From Paracoccaceae bacterium (GTDB taxonomy: Bacteria; Pseudomonadota; Alphaproteobacteria; Rhodobacterales; Rhodobacteraceae): DNA of 42,410 bases. Below the pieces are notes generated by a model. That model did not search any database. It saw nothing but the letters and a program-made list of their open reading frames with translations, and had not been told where the DNA came from. Of the stretch, positions 15,389 through 23,754 are shown one piece after another (position 1 is the first letter of the stretch; each line of letters starts with the position of its first letter). Both the position numbers and the translations under genes were made by a program. The DNA is taken from contig JAJFIC010000107.1 in NCBI GenBank assembly GCA_021775315.1, forward strand, positions 1 to 42,410, read 5' to 3'.

Positions 15389-17784
15389 GGTCGCATCCTT
15401 TGGCCGGTCGGATCATAAGGTGGGCGGGTCAGGATTTTGGCGGCATAGCGTTTGTCGGCAATCTCGACCTCAAACGCGCGTTCGCTGGTGATCGCCAATG
15501 GCTCGTCCCTTTTGATGTCGATCAGGCCAAAGGCCAGTGTTAATCCTGTGCGTGCGCCAATGCCGCCCGAGGTTGTCAGGCCGACGATCTGTGTGCCTTG
15601 CCAGATCGGTTCGTCATGCAGGACCAGTGGATCACCACTAAGCTGCATCAGAACAAGGCGGCGTGCCAGGCCCTGATCGCGTTGCTTGCGCACCGCCGCT
15701 TTGCCAAGGAAATCCTTGGACCAGTCGATGGTGAAGCCAAGACCGGCCTCAAGCGGGGAAATCATTGGCCCCAATTCGTGGCCCCAATGTTTAAAGCCTT
15801 TTTCGATGCGGCATGCTTCCAGCGCGTAATGCCCCATAGGTTCGGCCCCTAGGCTGGCAAGGGCCGAGAACACTGTCGGGCCGTGGTGGGCTGGAATGGA
15901 CAGCTCCCACCCCAGATCGCCGACAAAGCTGAGCCTTGTGGCGGTGCAGGCAACTCCGGCGAGTGTTACTGTGCGCGCGGTTGAGAATGGGAAATTGTCC
16001 CAGTTATCTGCGGACAGGGCTTTGATGGTGTCGCGCGATCCTGCCCCCATGACGCCGATCACGACCTCGACCTCAGTTCGGTCGGTGATGGTGACATTTA
16101 GACCTTCAGCGGCACGTCTGAGAAGGGCCAGATCACGACGTCGGGTCGCAGCACCTGAGGTCAGGCGGAACTGGTCTGCGGCGGTTCTGGTGATGGTCAC
16201 ATCCGCCTCGATCCCGCCTGCGGCATTGAGCAACGGGGTGTAGACCGCGCGGCCAATTTCAACGTCGATTTGGGCGCAGGCGAGGTGGTTTAACAGGGGC
16301 AGCGCGGCGCGGCCGCTAAGGTCAAACTTGCCAAAGGGCGACAGGTCTAAAAGGGCGGTGCCGCGCTGCATAATTGCCGCTTCGCGCTTGATAATCGCCT
16401 GCCAGGGTTGGGCACCGACCGAATAGGGCAGGTCACGCTCGGCGGCGTTTTTTGCGTACCACAAGCCGCGTTCCCAGCCTCCAGTCAGCCCGAATTCTGC
16501 CCCGGCTGCGGCCCACTGATCATGCAGGGCTGATTTGCGCAAACCCCGCCCGGCGCGTGGTTGTTTGAACGGCCAGTGCAGCGTAAACTGATCCGCCACG
16601 GCCTCTTGCATGCGCGATTGCATATGCGCGGGGGTTGCAGCACGGGCATCGGCGCGGGCGATATCAACCTCCCACAGGTCCATGGGCGGATGGCCATCCA
16701 GCATCCAGTCGGCCAGAACCCGACCGATCCCGGCAGAGGACATGACGCCGACGGAATTCATACCTGCCGCCACGAACAACCCATCCATTTCCGGCGTTTC
16801 CCCGATCAAGGGCCGGGTGTCATGGGTGAAACTTTCCGGGCCGTTCATGAAATGCTGAATGCCGGTGTCTGCCAGTGCCGGGATCAGGTTGAGGGCGGCC
16901 TGCATGAAAGGCGTGAACTGGTCCCAATCTTCGGCCATTTCCAGAAACGGGCGGTTGCCTTCGGGGCTGAAAGCGTCCCAGCACTTGGCGTCCGCCTCGA
17001 ACCCGCCGATGATCAGTTTGCCTGCGTCACCCTTGATGTAAATCCCGGTGTCAAGGTCGCGTAGCACCGGAAACGGTTGGCTGAGGCCGGGCATCGGTTC
17101 GGTGACCACATACATATGCTGAACCGCCTGTAACGGCAGCGCGACACCGACGCCATCAGTCAGGCGTTTGGACCATGCCCCGGCGCAGATCGCGACCTGA
17201 TCGGCGCGCGCAACGCTGCCATCGCTGAGGCGAACGCCGGTCACTTTGTCGCCCACGCACTCCAGTGCTGTCACCGCGACGCCCTCGCGAATTTCAACGC
17301 CCGCACGTCGTGCAGCACTGGCGTAAGCCATGCACAGGTCAACCGGATTGACGCTGGCGTCTTCCGCCACGGACATGACGCCGACCAGACCGCTGGCATC
17401 GACATCCGGCAGAGCGCTGGCGAGGGTTTGCGGCTTGATCATATGTGGATGCAGACCGAAATGCCGCCCCAAGGCGGCGATCCGGTTGAGCTCGTCCATC
17501 CGCTCGGGCACCCGCGCCAGCCAATAGCCGCCAGTTTCGCGATATCCGGTGGCAAGGCCGGTTTGGGTTTCAAGCTGGGGGAACAATTCACCCGCATACA
17601 TTGCCAGCCGCGTCATGTTGGGGGTCGCGCGCAACGGGCCGACAATGCCTGCTGCATGCCATGTGGTGCCCGAAGTTAGTTGGTTGCGTTCCAACAACAG
17701 CACGTCATCCGCACCACGTTTGCCCAAATGATAGGCAAGGCTAAGGCCGATCGCGCCACCGCCTATGATGATGATCCGCGCCAT
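15385..17784 (-). CDS. Dimethylglycine/sarcosine dehydrogenase-like flavoprotein with GcvT domain (copy B)
   Basis: The 799-residue paralogue of the neighbouring copy has the same architecture: Rossmann fold IIIGGGAIGLSLAYHLGKRG, TSGTTWHAAG with His43 as likely covalent FAD site, DAO domain, FAO_M, and C-terminal GcvT (LSFVGDLGWELSIPAHHG, ACRIEKGFKHWGHEL). The two copies differ widely in sequence, so they are not a recent duplication and probably act on different N-methyl substrates, for example dimethyl and monomethyl forms. It starts 1 bp after the MttB-like gene stop and overlaps copy A by 4 bp, so the three are tightly coupled. Sarcosine dehydrogenase is the main alternative name. Confidence 0.87.
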   Translation of the reverse strand: MARIIIIGGGAIGLSLAYHLGKRGADDVLLLERNQLTSGTTWHAAGIVGPLRATPNMTRLAMYAGELFPQLETQTGLATGYRETGGYWLARVPERMDELNRIAALGRHFGLHPHMIKPQTLASALPDVDASGLVGVMSVAEDASVNPVDLCMAYASAARRAGVEIREGVAVTALECVGDKVTGVRLSDGSVARADQVAICAGAWSKRLTDGVGVALPLQAVQHMYVVTEPMPGLSQPFPVLRDLDTGIYIKGDAGKLIIGGFEADAKCWDAFSPEGNRPFLEMAEDWDQFTPFMQAALNLIPALADTGIQHFMNGPESFTHDTRPLIGETPEMDGLFVAAGMNSVGVMSSAGIGRVLADWMLDGHPPMDLWEVDIARADARAATPAHMQSRMQEAVADQFTLHWPFKQPRAGRGLRKSALHDQWAAAGAEFGLTGGWERGLWYAKNAAERDLPYSVGAQPWQAIIKREAAIMQRGTALLDLSPFGKFDLSGRAALPLLNHLACAQIDVEIGRAVYTPLLNAAGGIEADVTITRTAADQFRLTSGAATRRRDLALLRRAAEGLNVTITDRTEVEVVIGVMGAGSRDTIKALSADNWDNFPFSTARTVTLAGVACTATRLSFVGDLGWELSIPAHHGPTVFSALASLGAEPMGHYALEACRIEKGFKHWGHELGPMISPLEAGLGFTIDWSKDFLGKAAVRKQRDQGLARRLVLMQLSGDPLVLHDEPIWQGTQIVGLTTSGGIGARTGLTLAFGLIDIKRDEPLAITSERAFEVEIADKRYAAKILTRPPYDPTGQRMRP

Positions 17785-17785
17785 G

Positions 17786-19330
17786 TCAGTAATACGCCTT
17801 ATCGGGTTTTTCGGCCTTCCGCCGGGCGATATAGTCTAACAATGCGGCGTCAATCGCCGGGTCCAATCCCGGATCATGATAGTCGCCAAGCTGGCGTTTC
17901 CACTGCGCGTTGGCGCGGCTGGCGGCATCAAGCCCACCATCAGATGCCCATTGTTCATATGAATTGTTGTCAGGCGTGTCTGGCCGGAAAAACGCGTCGC
18001 GGAAATTGGCCTGCGTGTGATCGGCACCCAGAAAATGCTGGCCCGGCCCGGTTTCAGCGATGGCAGACATCGCCTGTGCGTTGATGCTAAGGTCAATGCC
18101 ATCAAAAAACCGTGCGACCTTGCCGCAGATATCAGCGTCCAGCATGGTTTTCTCAAGCCCTGTCACCAGCCCGCCTTCCAGCCAGCCTGTGGCGTGGTTG
18201 ATCAGGTTGGCACCGGCAAACATCGCCATCATCAGGCCCCATGTTGCCTCTTGCTGGCTTTGACCGTCCGGCAGTTTTGACGATGATAGCGCACCAACCG
18301 TGTGCAGCGGTACGCCAAGGCAACGCGCCAGTTGGCCCGAGGCCAGCACCATTTGTGCAGCCTCAGGCGTGCCAAAGGTCGGTGCGCCGTTCTGCATCGA
18401 CAGGGTCGAGGCGAAGCTGCCCATCAGGCAAGGCGCACCGGGATTGATAAGCTGTACAAGACAAAGGCAAGCCATCGCCTCGGCCAGAACCTGTGCCAGT
18501 GTTCCGGCGACGGTGCAGGGGCTCATCGCGCCGGCAAGCACCCAGGGCGTGCAGGCGACAGGCTGGCCCGCGCGGGCATAGGTTTTCAGCGCGCCTGACA
18601 TGTTGGCATCCATCACCAGCGGTGCATTGGTGTTGGATACGCAATAAAGCACGGGGTTTTCCGCCACGAAATCCGCACCGAACAGGATGCGCGCCATATC
18701 CAGCGTATGGCCCGCGCGCTCAGCCCCGATGAAGGCCCCCATAAACGGGCGATCAGACCAGCGGATATGGGCGTAAAGCATATCAAGGTGGCGTTTATTG
18801 GCAGGCAGATCGACAGGTTCGCAGACCACGCCGCCGGAATGATGCAGATGCGGAATTGTATGGTGCAGTTTCACCAACCGGGTGAAATCATCGAAGGTGG
18901 CATAGCGGCGACCGTGGTCAAGATCATGCACGAAAGGTGGTCCCCATGACGGGCAGAGAACCGAGTTCATGCCGCCCAGCCGGACCGATTTGGCCGGATT
19001 GCGGGCGTGTTGCGTAAATTCAACGGGCGCGGTTGCCTGAATGATATTACGGCAGAAACCGGGGGTAAAACGCACCCGCGTGCCTTCGACATCACAGCCA
19101 GCATCGGCAAAGATTTGCAGAATCTCCGCGTCGTCGTGAAACTCCATACCCGTTTGATGCAGGATCAGATCGGCGTTGTGTTCGATCAACTCTAGACCTT
19201 CAACGCTCAGCACCTCGTAACAGCCGAGTTTGCGGCTGATATAGGCAGATGTTGGCGGCGGCGTTTGCGTTCGCCCCTGACGGCCACCTGACCTGCGTTT
19301 GTGCGCTGGCTTTTCTATTTCGATTTCCAT
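17786..19330 (-). CDS. Trimethylamine methyltransferase (MttB) family protein, non-pyrrolysine
   Basis: The 514-residue protein belongs to the MttB superfamily, whose members move a methyl group from a quaternary or tertiary amine to a corrinoid protein. Recognisable segments are an Arg/Gly-rich N-terminus, LILHQTGMEFHDDAEILQIF, NSVLCPSWGPPFVHDLDHGR, and the C-terminal half with GALSSSKLPDGQSQQEATW. The frame has no in-frame amber codon, so it is of the pyrrolysine-free type (as in the glycine-betaine enzymes). The open frame reaches 19681, but the upstream part overlaps the divergent LysR gene; ATG 19330 gives the usual family length. Ribosome site is weak. No corrinoid-binding partner gene is in the window. 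First gene of the operon. Confidence 0.82.
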   Translation of the reverse strand: MEIEIEKPAHKRRSGGRQGRTQTPPPTSAYISRKLGCYEVLSVEGLELIEHNADLILHQTGMEFHDDAEILQIFADAGCDVEGTRVRFTPGFCRNIIQATAPVEFTQHARNPAKSVRLGGMNSVLCPSWGPPFVHDLDHGRRYATFDDFTRLVKLHHTIPHLHHSGGVVCEPVDLPANKRHLDMLYAHIRWSDRPFMGAFIGAERAGHTLDMARILFGADFVAENPVLYCVSNTNAPLVMDANMSGALKTYARAGQPVACTPWVLAGAMSPCTVAGTLAQVLAEAMACLCLVQLINPGAPCLMGSFASTLSMQNGAPTFGTPEAAQMVLASGQLARCLGVPLHTVGALSSSKLPDGQSQQEATWGLMMAMFAGANLINHATGWLEGGLVTGLEKTMLDADICGKVARFFDGIDLSINAQAMSAIAETGPGQHFLGADHTQANFRDAFFRPDTPDNNSYEQWASDGGLDAASRANAQWKRQLGDYHDPGLDPAIDAALLDYIARRKAEKPDKAYY

Positions 19331-19453
19331 CCCGGCAAAGATTTCCGCATTTGGATTGCGAGCCAAGCCTGACAGGTGCCGCGCACAAAGCAATTGCCAA
19401 TGGGCATCATTAGATATTTTAATACAGTTAGGTTCTTTGTAAGGAGGCGCGCC
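19331..19453. promoter_or_regulatory. Divergent promoter region, LysR gene / demethylation operon
   Basis: The 123-bp gap separates the MttB-like and LysR genes. An A+T-rich core at about 19408-19437 (TTAGATATTTTAATACAG) stands out from the GC-rich surroundings and could hold both -10 boxes and a LysR T-N11-A type site. The LysR gene has a strong ribosome site AAGGAGG at 19441-19447. Exact promoter elements cannot be assigned. Confidence 0.45.
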
Positions 19454-20419
19454 ATGCCCAGCCGAATTTCCAGCGACAGCAATCTGACAAGATCGCTTGA
19501 GGTTTTTGTCGCAATCATTGAAACCGGGCAGGTGACGCTGGCGGCGAAATTGCTGGGCCTGACGCAATCTGCGGCCTCGCAACATTTGCAACAACTTGAA
19601 ACGGCTTTTGACGCGACGCTGCTGGATCGCACCAGCCGCCCGCTGAAACCAACGCAGGCCGGGCATTCGGTGCATCGTCATGCGCTGAGGATTCTCAATC
19701 AGGTTGAGGATCTGATTTCAGACATGCGCCATCAGGGGCCGCGTCCGATCAGCGTGCTGCGGGTTGGCATGCTGGCCTCGACCGCGACCACTTTGACGCC
19801 TGATCTGGTGGCCTTGGCCAAGGACAGGTTTGGCGTTCAGGATATGACGCTGCATGCCGGGCAGAGCCGCGATCACGAGGGGTTGCTGCGCAGTAAACAG
19901 GCCGATCTGGTGATCACCTCAAACCCGCTTTATGACATGGACGGCCTGGAACGGCACCCGATCCTGACGGAGTCCTTTTTGCTGGTCCTGCCAAAGTCTT
20001 ATCGCGGTTCAACCAGCGATATGACCGAGATATTCAAGACCCTACCGCTGGTGCGGTTTGCCCATACCACCAATGTCGGGCGGCGAACTGAACAGCATTT
20101 GCGACGGCTAAAGCTGGAAGTGCCGCGGATCATTCAGGCGGACCGATCAAGCATGGTGACCGCCTGTGTGGCGCGTGGAATGGGGTGTACTTTTTTGACG
20201 CCCAGCCTGCTGATTGATGGGTTTGTTGAACAAATGCCGTTGAATATCAGACCCTTGCCAATCGCCGGGTTTTCGCGTGAAATCACTTTGCTGGCGCGCC
20301 AAAAGGAACTGGGCGCGTTGCCCGCACAGTTTGCCGAGACGGCGAAACAGATATTGGCCAAGCAAATCGGTGCGCAGATGGGGGCGACTGGGTTGAACGC
20401 GGTTAGAATTCACGACTGA
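19454..20419 (+). CDS. LysR-family transcriptional regulator
   Basis: The 321-residue regulator has an N-terminal winged helix-turn-helix at residues 12-70 (LEVFVAIIETGQVTLAAKLL, GLTQSAASQHLQQLE) and a C-terminal periplasmic-binding-protein-like effector domain from about residue 95. ATG 19454 is preferred over the longer frame from 19376 because AAGGAGG precedes it by 6 bp. It is divergent from the demethylation operon, the usual layout for a LysR activator of the adjacent pathway, so the pathway substrate or an intermediate is the likely inducer (inference). It is convergent with the sensor kinase gene, 22 bp apart. Confidence 0.9.
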   Translation: MPSRISSDSNLTRSLEVFVAIIETGQVTLAAKLLGLTQSAASQHLQQLETAFDATLLDRTSRPLKPTQAGHSVHRHALRILNQVEDLISDMRHQGPRPISVLRVGMLASTATTLTPDLVALAKDRFGVQDMTLHAGQSRDHEGLLRSKQADLVITSNPLYDMDGLERHPILTESFLLVLPKSYRGSTSDMTEIFKTLPLVRFAHTTNVGRRTEQHLRRLKLEVPRIIQADRSSMVTACVARGMGCTFLTPSLLIDGFVEQMPLNIRPLPIAGFSREITLLARQKELGALPAQFAETAKQILAKQIGAQMGATGLNAVRIHD

Positions 20420-20441
20420 AACCCCGTGTTGTCAAACTGGT

Positions 20442-21767
20442 TCAGACGAGGTGCACAACCACCTCAAATCCGTCCGTGCGATCCGTGGCGGGTGAGGCAA
20501 GCCGGATAGCTCCACCCGCACCCGAGGCGATGGCGCTGGCGATGGCCAGCCCCAAACCTGTTCCGTCCGCTGTGGAATGACCGCGCACAAATGGGCGTGT
20601 CAGTGTGTAAAGAACGTTGCGCGCCACAACCGGGCCGTCATTGACGATGCGCAAAGTGCCGTCTTGGGAAAGCGTTATCTGAACGAGGCCCTTTGGATCG
20701 CCGTGCTTTAGCGCGTTTTCAATCAGGTTGCGCAAAAGAATGGCAAAAGCGTTGGGGTCAATGGCCATCTTGACAGGCGCGTTCGGGAGTTCAACTTTGA
20801 TCCGCTCGGACGGATGCCCGGCCCGCTCAAAATCTGTCAGAACCAGTTGCAGAATGGGAATGATGTCGCCTTTTTGCGCCCCAATCAGCCCGCCGCCTTC
20901 GGACTTGGCCAGTTGCATCAGCTTTTCTGACAGCGCCGAAAGCCGTTTCAGCGCCTGTTCAATCTGGCGCGCCCTGTCTTTTGCGTCGGCATCGGTTGTT
21001 TCTGCGATCAGACGTTGGGTTTGCGCCAAGGCCGCCGCGACCGGCGTGCGCAGTTCATGGGCGCTGTTGGCGGTAAAGCTGCGCTCGCTTTCAAGGGCAC
21101 GGCGCAAGCGATCCATCAGGTTGTTGACGGCAATCGCAACCGGTTTGACCTCGTCCGGCAGGGCATCGGCACTGACCGGAGCCAGATCGCCGCTGTCGCG
21201 GGATTCGATTTCGCGTTGAAACACCCAGACCGGATGCATGGATTTTCGCACCAACCACCAGACGCCAAACAGGCTGAGCGGGATCAGAAATATCAGTGGC
21301 AGCAGCAATGCGGCAAGGGATTCAAGCAAGGCTTCGCGCCGGTGCGCCAAGGGTTCGGCCACGGCGATGGTGATCGTGCCGCGCAGCGCGCTGTCAAAAT
21401 AAATCCGGTGGTTGTCGGTGTCGACAAACCCCATATTCGCAAATGCCGGGAATACCGCGTCTTCGGCGTCATGCGACCGTAAAAGCACCCGGCCCAGATT
21501 GTCGCGCACCAGATAGGTCAGCAATTCGTGGTGATCACGAACCACCGCGACCCGCTGGGAAATGCCCTCTTCCTCGCGGTCGATGATGTCGTTTACGGCC
21601 AGTGGCAGAATGCGCTGGGCGGTTTCTTCGAGTGCTGAGTCGAACACTTCGTTCATTTCAGACCGTATCGTCAGGCCGGTGAAAATCGTGGCGATGATCC
21701 ACATCACCGTAACCCCTGCCACCAAGCCGACAGACAATCGCCATTGCAATGCGTTAGCGCGTTTCAT
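20442..21767 (-). CDS. Sensor histidine kinase (QseC/PmrB type)
   Basis: The 441-residue membrane kinase has a first membrane span at residues 12-33, a periplasmic domain of about 120 residues, and a second span at about 152-173. A HAMP-like linker follows. The phospho-acceptor box is FTANSAHELRTPVAAALAQT with His237. The ATPase domain has the N-box NLIENALKHGD and G-box GTGLGLAIA. The signal sensed is unknown; QseC and PmrB relatives respond to iron, other metals or envelope conditions. Its start overlaps the response regulator stop by 4 bp (ATGA), so the pair is translationally coupled. Confidence 0.93.
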   Translation of the reverse strand: MKRANALQWRLSVGLVAGVTVMWIIATIFTGLTIRSEMNEVFDSALEETAQRILPLAVNDIIDREEEGISQRVAVVRDHHELLTYLVRDNLGRVLLRSHDAEDAVFPAFANMGFVDTDNHRIYFDSALRGTITIAVAEPLAHRREALLESLAALLLPLIFLIPLSLFGVWWLVRKSMHPVWVFQREIESRDSGDLAPVSADALPDEVKPVAIAVNNLMDRLRRALESERSFTANSAHELRTPVAAALAQTQRLIAETTDADAKDRARQIEQALKRLSALSEKLMQLAKSEGGGLIGAQKGDIIPILQLVLTDFERAGHPSERIKVELPNAPVKMAIDPNAFAILLRNLIENALKHGDPKGLVQITLSQDGTLRIVNDGPVVARNVLYTLTRPFVRGHSTADGTGLGLAIASAIASGAGGAIRLASPATDRTDGFEVVVHLV

Positions 21768-22423
21768 CCGTTGCCCAGCCGATAGCCAACGCCGCGTTCG
21801 GTTTCGATCATTGTTTTACCGAGCTTCTTGCGCAGTCGGCTGATATGCACCTCGATCGAGTTGCTTTCGATTTCTGAGGCAAAGGAATAGAGGCGTTCTT
21901 CGAGCTGGGTTTTGGAAAATAACTGTCCGGGGCGTTGGGCGAAGGCTTCAAACAGCACCCATTCACGCGCGGTCAGGGTGACGCGCTTGCCTGCTTTGGT
22001 GATGCTGCGGTTGGCCAGATCAATCAGCAGATCGCCGATTTCGATCAACGGGTTGGGGTTGCCGGAATAGCGCCGCGCAACCGCGTTCAGGCGGGCGGAC
22101 AATTCCGATAAATCAAACGGCTTGACCAGATAATCATCGGCCCCGGCATTCAACCCGTCGATCCGGTCAGAAATCTGATCAAGCGCGGTCAGGATAATCA
22201 CCGGCGTCACGTCGCCTTTGGCGCGTTGGGCGCGCAGGAATGTCAGGCCTTTGCCATCGGGCAGCATCAGATCAAGCAGGATCAGGTCGTAATTGGTCAG
22301 CTGGGTGTGCGCCGCTGCATCATCCAACCGTTGCACCCAATCAATACTGTGCCCGTCATCCGTGACCTGATCGCGCACGGCTGCACCTAAAATCATGTCG
22401 TCCTCGACCAGCAGAACCCGCAT
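21764..22423 (-). CDS. OmpR/QseB-type response regulator
   Basis: The 219-residue regulator has a receiver domain (residues 1-115) with acidic pocket EDD at 7-9, phospho-acceptor Asp51 in LILLDLMLPDG, and Lys101 region DDYLVKPFDLSEL. The C-terminal winged helix (about 125-219) includes TAREWVLFEAFAQRPGQLFS and IEVHISRLRKKLG. Members of this family bind direct repeats spaced 11 bp; such boxes lie 57 bp upstream of its start in the gap shared with the PepSY gene. It is likely autoregulated and controls the redox cluster on the other strand (inference from the boxes). Confidence 0.94.
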   Translation of the reverse strand: MRVLLVEDDMILGAAVRDQVTDDGHSIDWVQRLDDAAAHTQLTNYDLILLDLMLPDGKGLTFLRAQRAKGDVTPVIILTALDQISDRIDGLNAGADDYLVKPFDLSELSARLNAVARRYSGNPNPLIEIGDLLIDLANRSITKAGKRVTLTAREWVLFEAFAQRPGQLFSKTQLEERLYSFASEIESNSIEVHISRLRKKLGKTMIETERGVGYRLGNG

Positions 22424-22478
22424 CGTGTTTTCCCTTGTTCCGCGTCAGTGCGGTGTTGCCTTTGTACTGGCGCGCTGG

Positions 22479-22529
22479 CCTTACGGCAACCTGAAGCACG
22501 GATTGCTGTCCGTTCAGGTTGCTGTAAGG
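22479..22529. promoter_or_regulatory. Inverted pair of 17-bp response-regulator boxes
   Basis: Box 1 (plus, 22480-22496) reads CTTACG-GCAAC-CTGAAG. Box 2 (minus, 22528-22512) reads CTTACA-GCAAC-CTGAAC. Extended arms 22479-22495 and 22529-22513 match at 16 of 17 positions. Each box is itself a direct repeat of a CTKANN half-site with a 5-bp spacer (11-bp period), the geometry used by PmrA/OmpR-type regulators. A third copy is at 23657-23673. It lies between the regulator gene and the PepSY gene. Confidence 0.7.
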
Positions 22530-22577
22530 CGCGTCCTTGATAACGCCGCTATCGCAACCCGAAACGGGGAACCAAAA

Positions 22578-22994
22578 ATGAAAGCTCGATTGTTGATAGC
22601 CGCCGTGATTCTGCCCGCCGTTATGGCCGGTAGTGCCCAAGCCGATGACGACGATTGTTTCGTCCCGATGAACGACTGGCAACCCAGAAGCGCCGTCAAG
22701 ACCATGGCCGAGGCCGAGGGCTGGAAGGTCCGGCGGATCAAGACGGATGATGGATGTTACGAAGTGAAAGGCTGGGATCAGCAAGGCAATGAAATTGAAG
22801 TCAAGGTCGACCCTCAGACGCTTGAGATCGTTAAATTCGAGATCGAGAAGTTTCATGAGGATGATGATCACGACGATGATGATGATCACGACGATGATGG
22901 CGACGATGATGACGATGATGACGACGACGACAATGATGATGACGATGATGATGATGATGATGACGACAAGCCAAATGTCAGGGTGACGGATTGA
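22578..22994 (+). CDS. Secreted PepSY-domain protein with poly-aspartate tail
   Basis: The 138-residue protein starts with a Sec signal peptide (MKARLLIAAVILPAVMAGSAQA). A compact PepSY-type domain follows at about residues 28-93 (DWQPRSAVKTMAEAEGWKVR, CYEVKGWDQQGNEIEVKVDP, QTLEIVKFEIEKF). The last 45 residues are almost pure Asp with a few His, Asn and Gly, which would bind divalent or trivalent cations in the periplasm. ATG 22578 is chosen for its signal peptide and GGGGA ribosome site; the frame is open further upstream. It is the first gene of an operon with cytochrome b561, divergent from the two-component system. Similar PepSY/b561/QseBC groupings are common in proteobacteria; exact function is unknown. 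Confidence 0.85.
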   Translation: MKARLLIAAVILPAVMAGSAQADDDDCFVPMNDWQPRSAVKTMAEAEGWKVRRIKTDDGCYEVKGWDQQGNEIEVKVDPQTLEIVKFEIEKFHEDDDHDDDDDHDDDGDDDDDDDDDDNDDDDDDDDDDDKPNVRVTD

Positions 22995-23524
22995 TGATAC
23001 GTGTTTGGGATCCGCTGATCCGCGTTTTCCACTGGGGTCTTGTGGCCAGTTTCGCAATCGCTTGGGTGACTGCCGAAGGTTTGGAGGACCTGCATGAATG
23101 GGCCGGATACGCCGCCGCCGCTTTGATCGGGTTTCGCCTGATTTGGGGCCTGATCGGGCCGCGCTATGCCCGGTTCAGCCAATTTGTGAAATCACCGCGC
23201 AGTGTGTTGGCTTACCTTCGGGCGATGCTTGCGGGACGTGAAAAGCGGTATGTTGGTCACAACCCGGCGGGCGCTTTGATGATCCTTGCGCTGCTGGCCG
23301 GAATGGCGGCAACCGCCTGGACCGGCTGGCTGCTGACCCTGCCGCAATATGCCAAAATGGATTTGGTTGAAGAAGGTCACGAGATGATCGCCAGCCTGCT
23401 GTTGGCGCTCGTGATCGCCCATGTGGTCGGGGTGTTCTGGGCCACTTGGCGGCATCAGGAAAACCTGGCGCGGTCGATGGTTACGGGCAAAAAACGCAAG
23501 GCCGGGCCAAAAGATATCGCCTGA
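22994..23524 (+). CDS. Cytochrome b561 family membrane protein
   Basis: The 176-residue protein has four hydrophobic segments and histidines typical of di-heme cytochrome b561/hydrogenase-type b subunits: H13 in RVFHWGLVASF, DLHEWAGYAAA, EEGHEMIAS and LVIAHVVGVFW. It would carry electrons across the inner membrane. Start ATG 22994 overlaps the PepSY stop (TGATG), so the two are translationally coupled; a TTG at 22991 is an alternative. A strong terminator follows 50 bp downstream. Its partner is probably the periplasmic PepSY protein or the downstream DUF2271 protein (inference). Confidence 0.9.
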   Translation: MIRVWDPLIRVFHWGLVASFAIAWVTAEGLEDLHEWAGYAAAALIGFRLIWGLIGPRYARFSQFVKSPRSVLAYLRAMLAGREKRYVGHNPAGALMILALLAGMAATAWTGWLLTLPQYAKMDLVEEGHEMIASLLLALVIAHVVGVFWATWRHQENLARSMVTGKKRKAGPKDIA

Positions 23525-23574
23525 ACGAACCCCACCAGTGATCAAAGGCGCACTTGCCCGTGTCACCGGTCAAG

Positions 23575-23603
23575 CACCCCGTTCCGGCGGGGTGTTTTCG
23601 TTT
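23575..23603 (+). terminator. Rho-independent terminator after cytochrome b561
   Basis: Perfect 7-bp stem CACCCCG (23575-23581) / CGGGGTG (23588-23594) with a TTCCGG loop, followed by TTTTCGTTT. It ends the PepSY-b561 transcript, so the next operon needs its own promoter. Confidence 0.85.
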
Positions 23604-23656
23604 GGCGGGCATGACTTTGGCGCACAACCCAAAGCCACGCCAGATTGATCGCCAAA

Positions 23657-23673
23657 CTGACAGCAACCTGAAG
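23657..23673 (+). promoter_or_regulatory. Third response-regulator box, upstream of the DUF2271 gene
   Basis: CTGACA-GCAAC-CTGAAG repeats the core GCAACCTGAA of the two boxes at 22479-22529. It lies between the terminator and the DUF2271 gene, 81 bp before its ATG, in plus orientation. It suggests that the second operon is controlled by the same two-component system. Confidence 0.6.
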
Positions 23674-23754
23674 CAGTTTTTCGCCAAACGTCAGGAAGCG
23701 GTCAGTTCCCGCCGCCATATTGGCACCATACCAACCAAGACAAGGACGCAACTT

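Noticed and set aside
17786-19330. Pyrrolysine (in-frame amber) in the MttB-like gene
   Set aside because: The frame is continuous with no internal TAG, so it belongs to the pyrrolysine-free group.
19331-19681. N-terminal extension of the MttB-like gene
   Set aside because: Overlaps the LysR coding region and its promoter; adds residues not typical for the family.
22857-22971. Triplet repeat as a CRISPR or tandem-repeat array
   Set aside because: It is coding, encodes Asp, and has no spacers.
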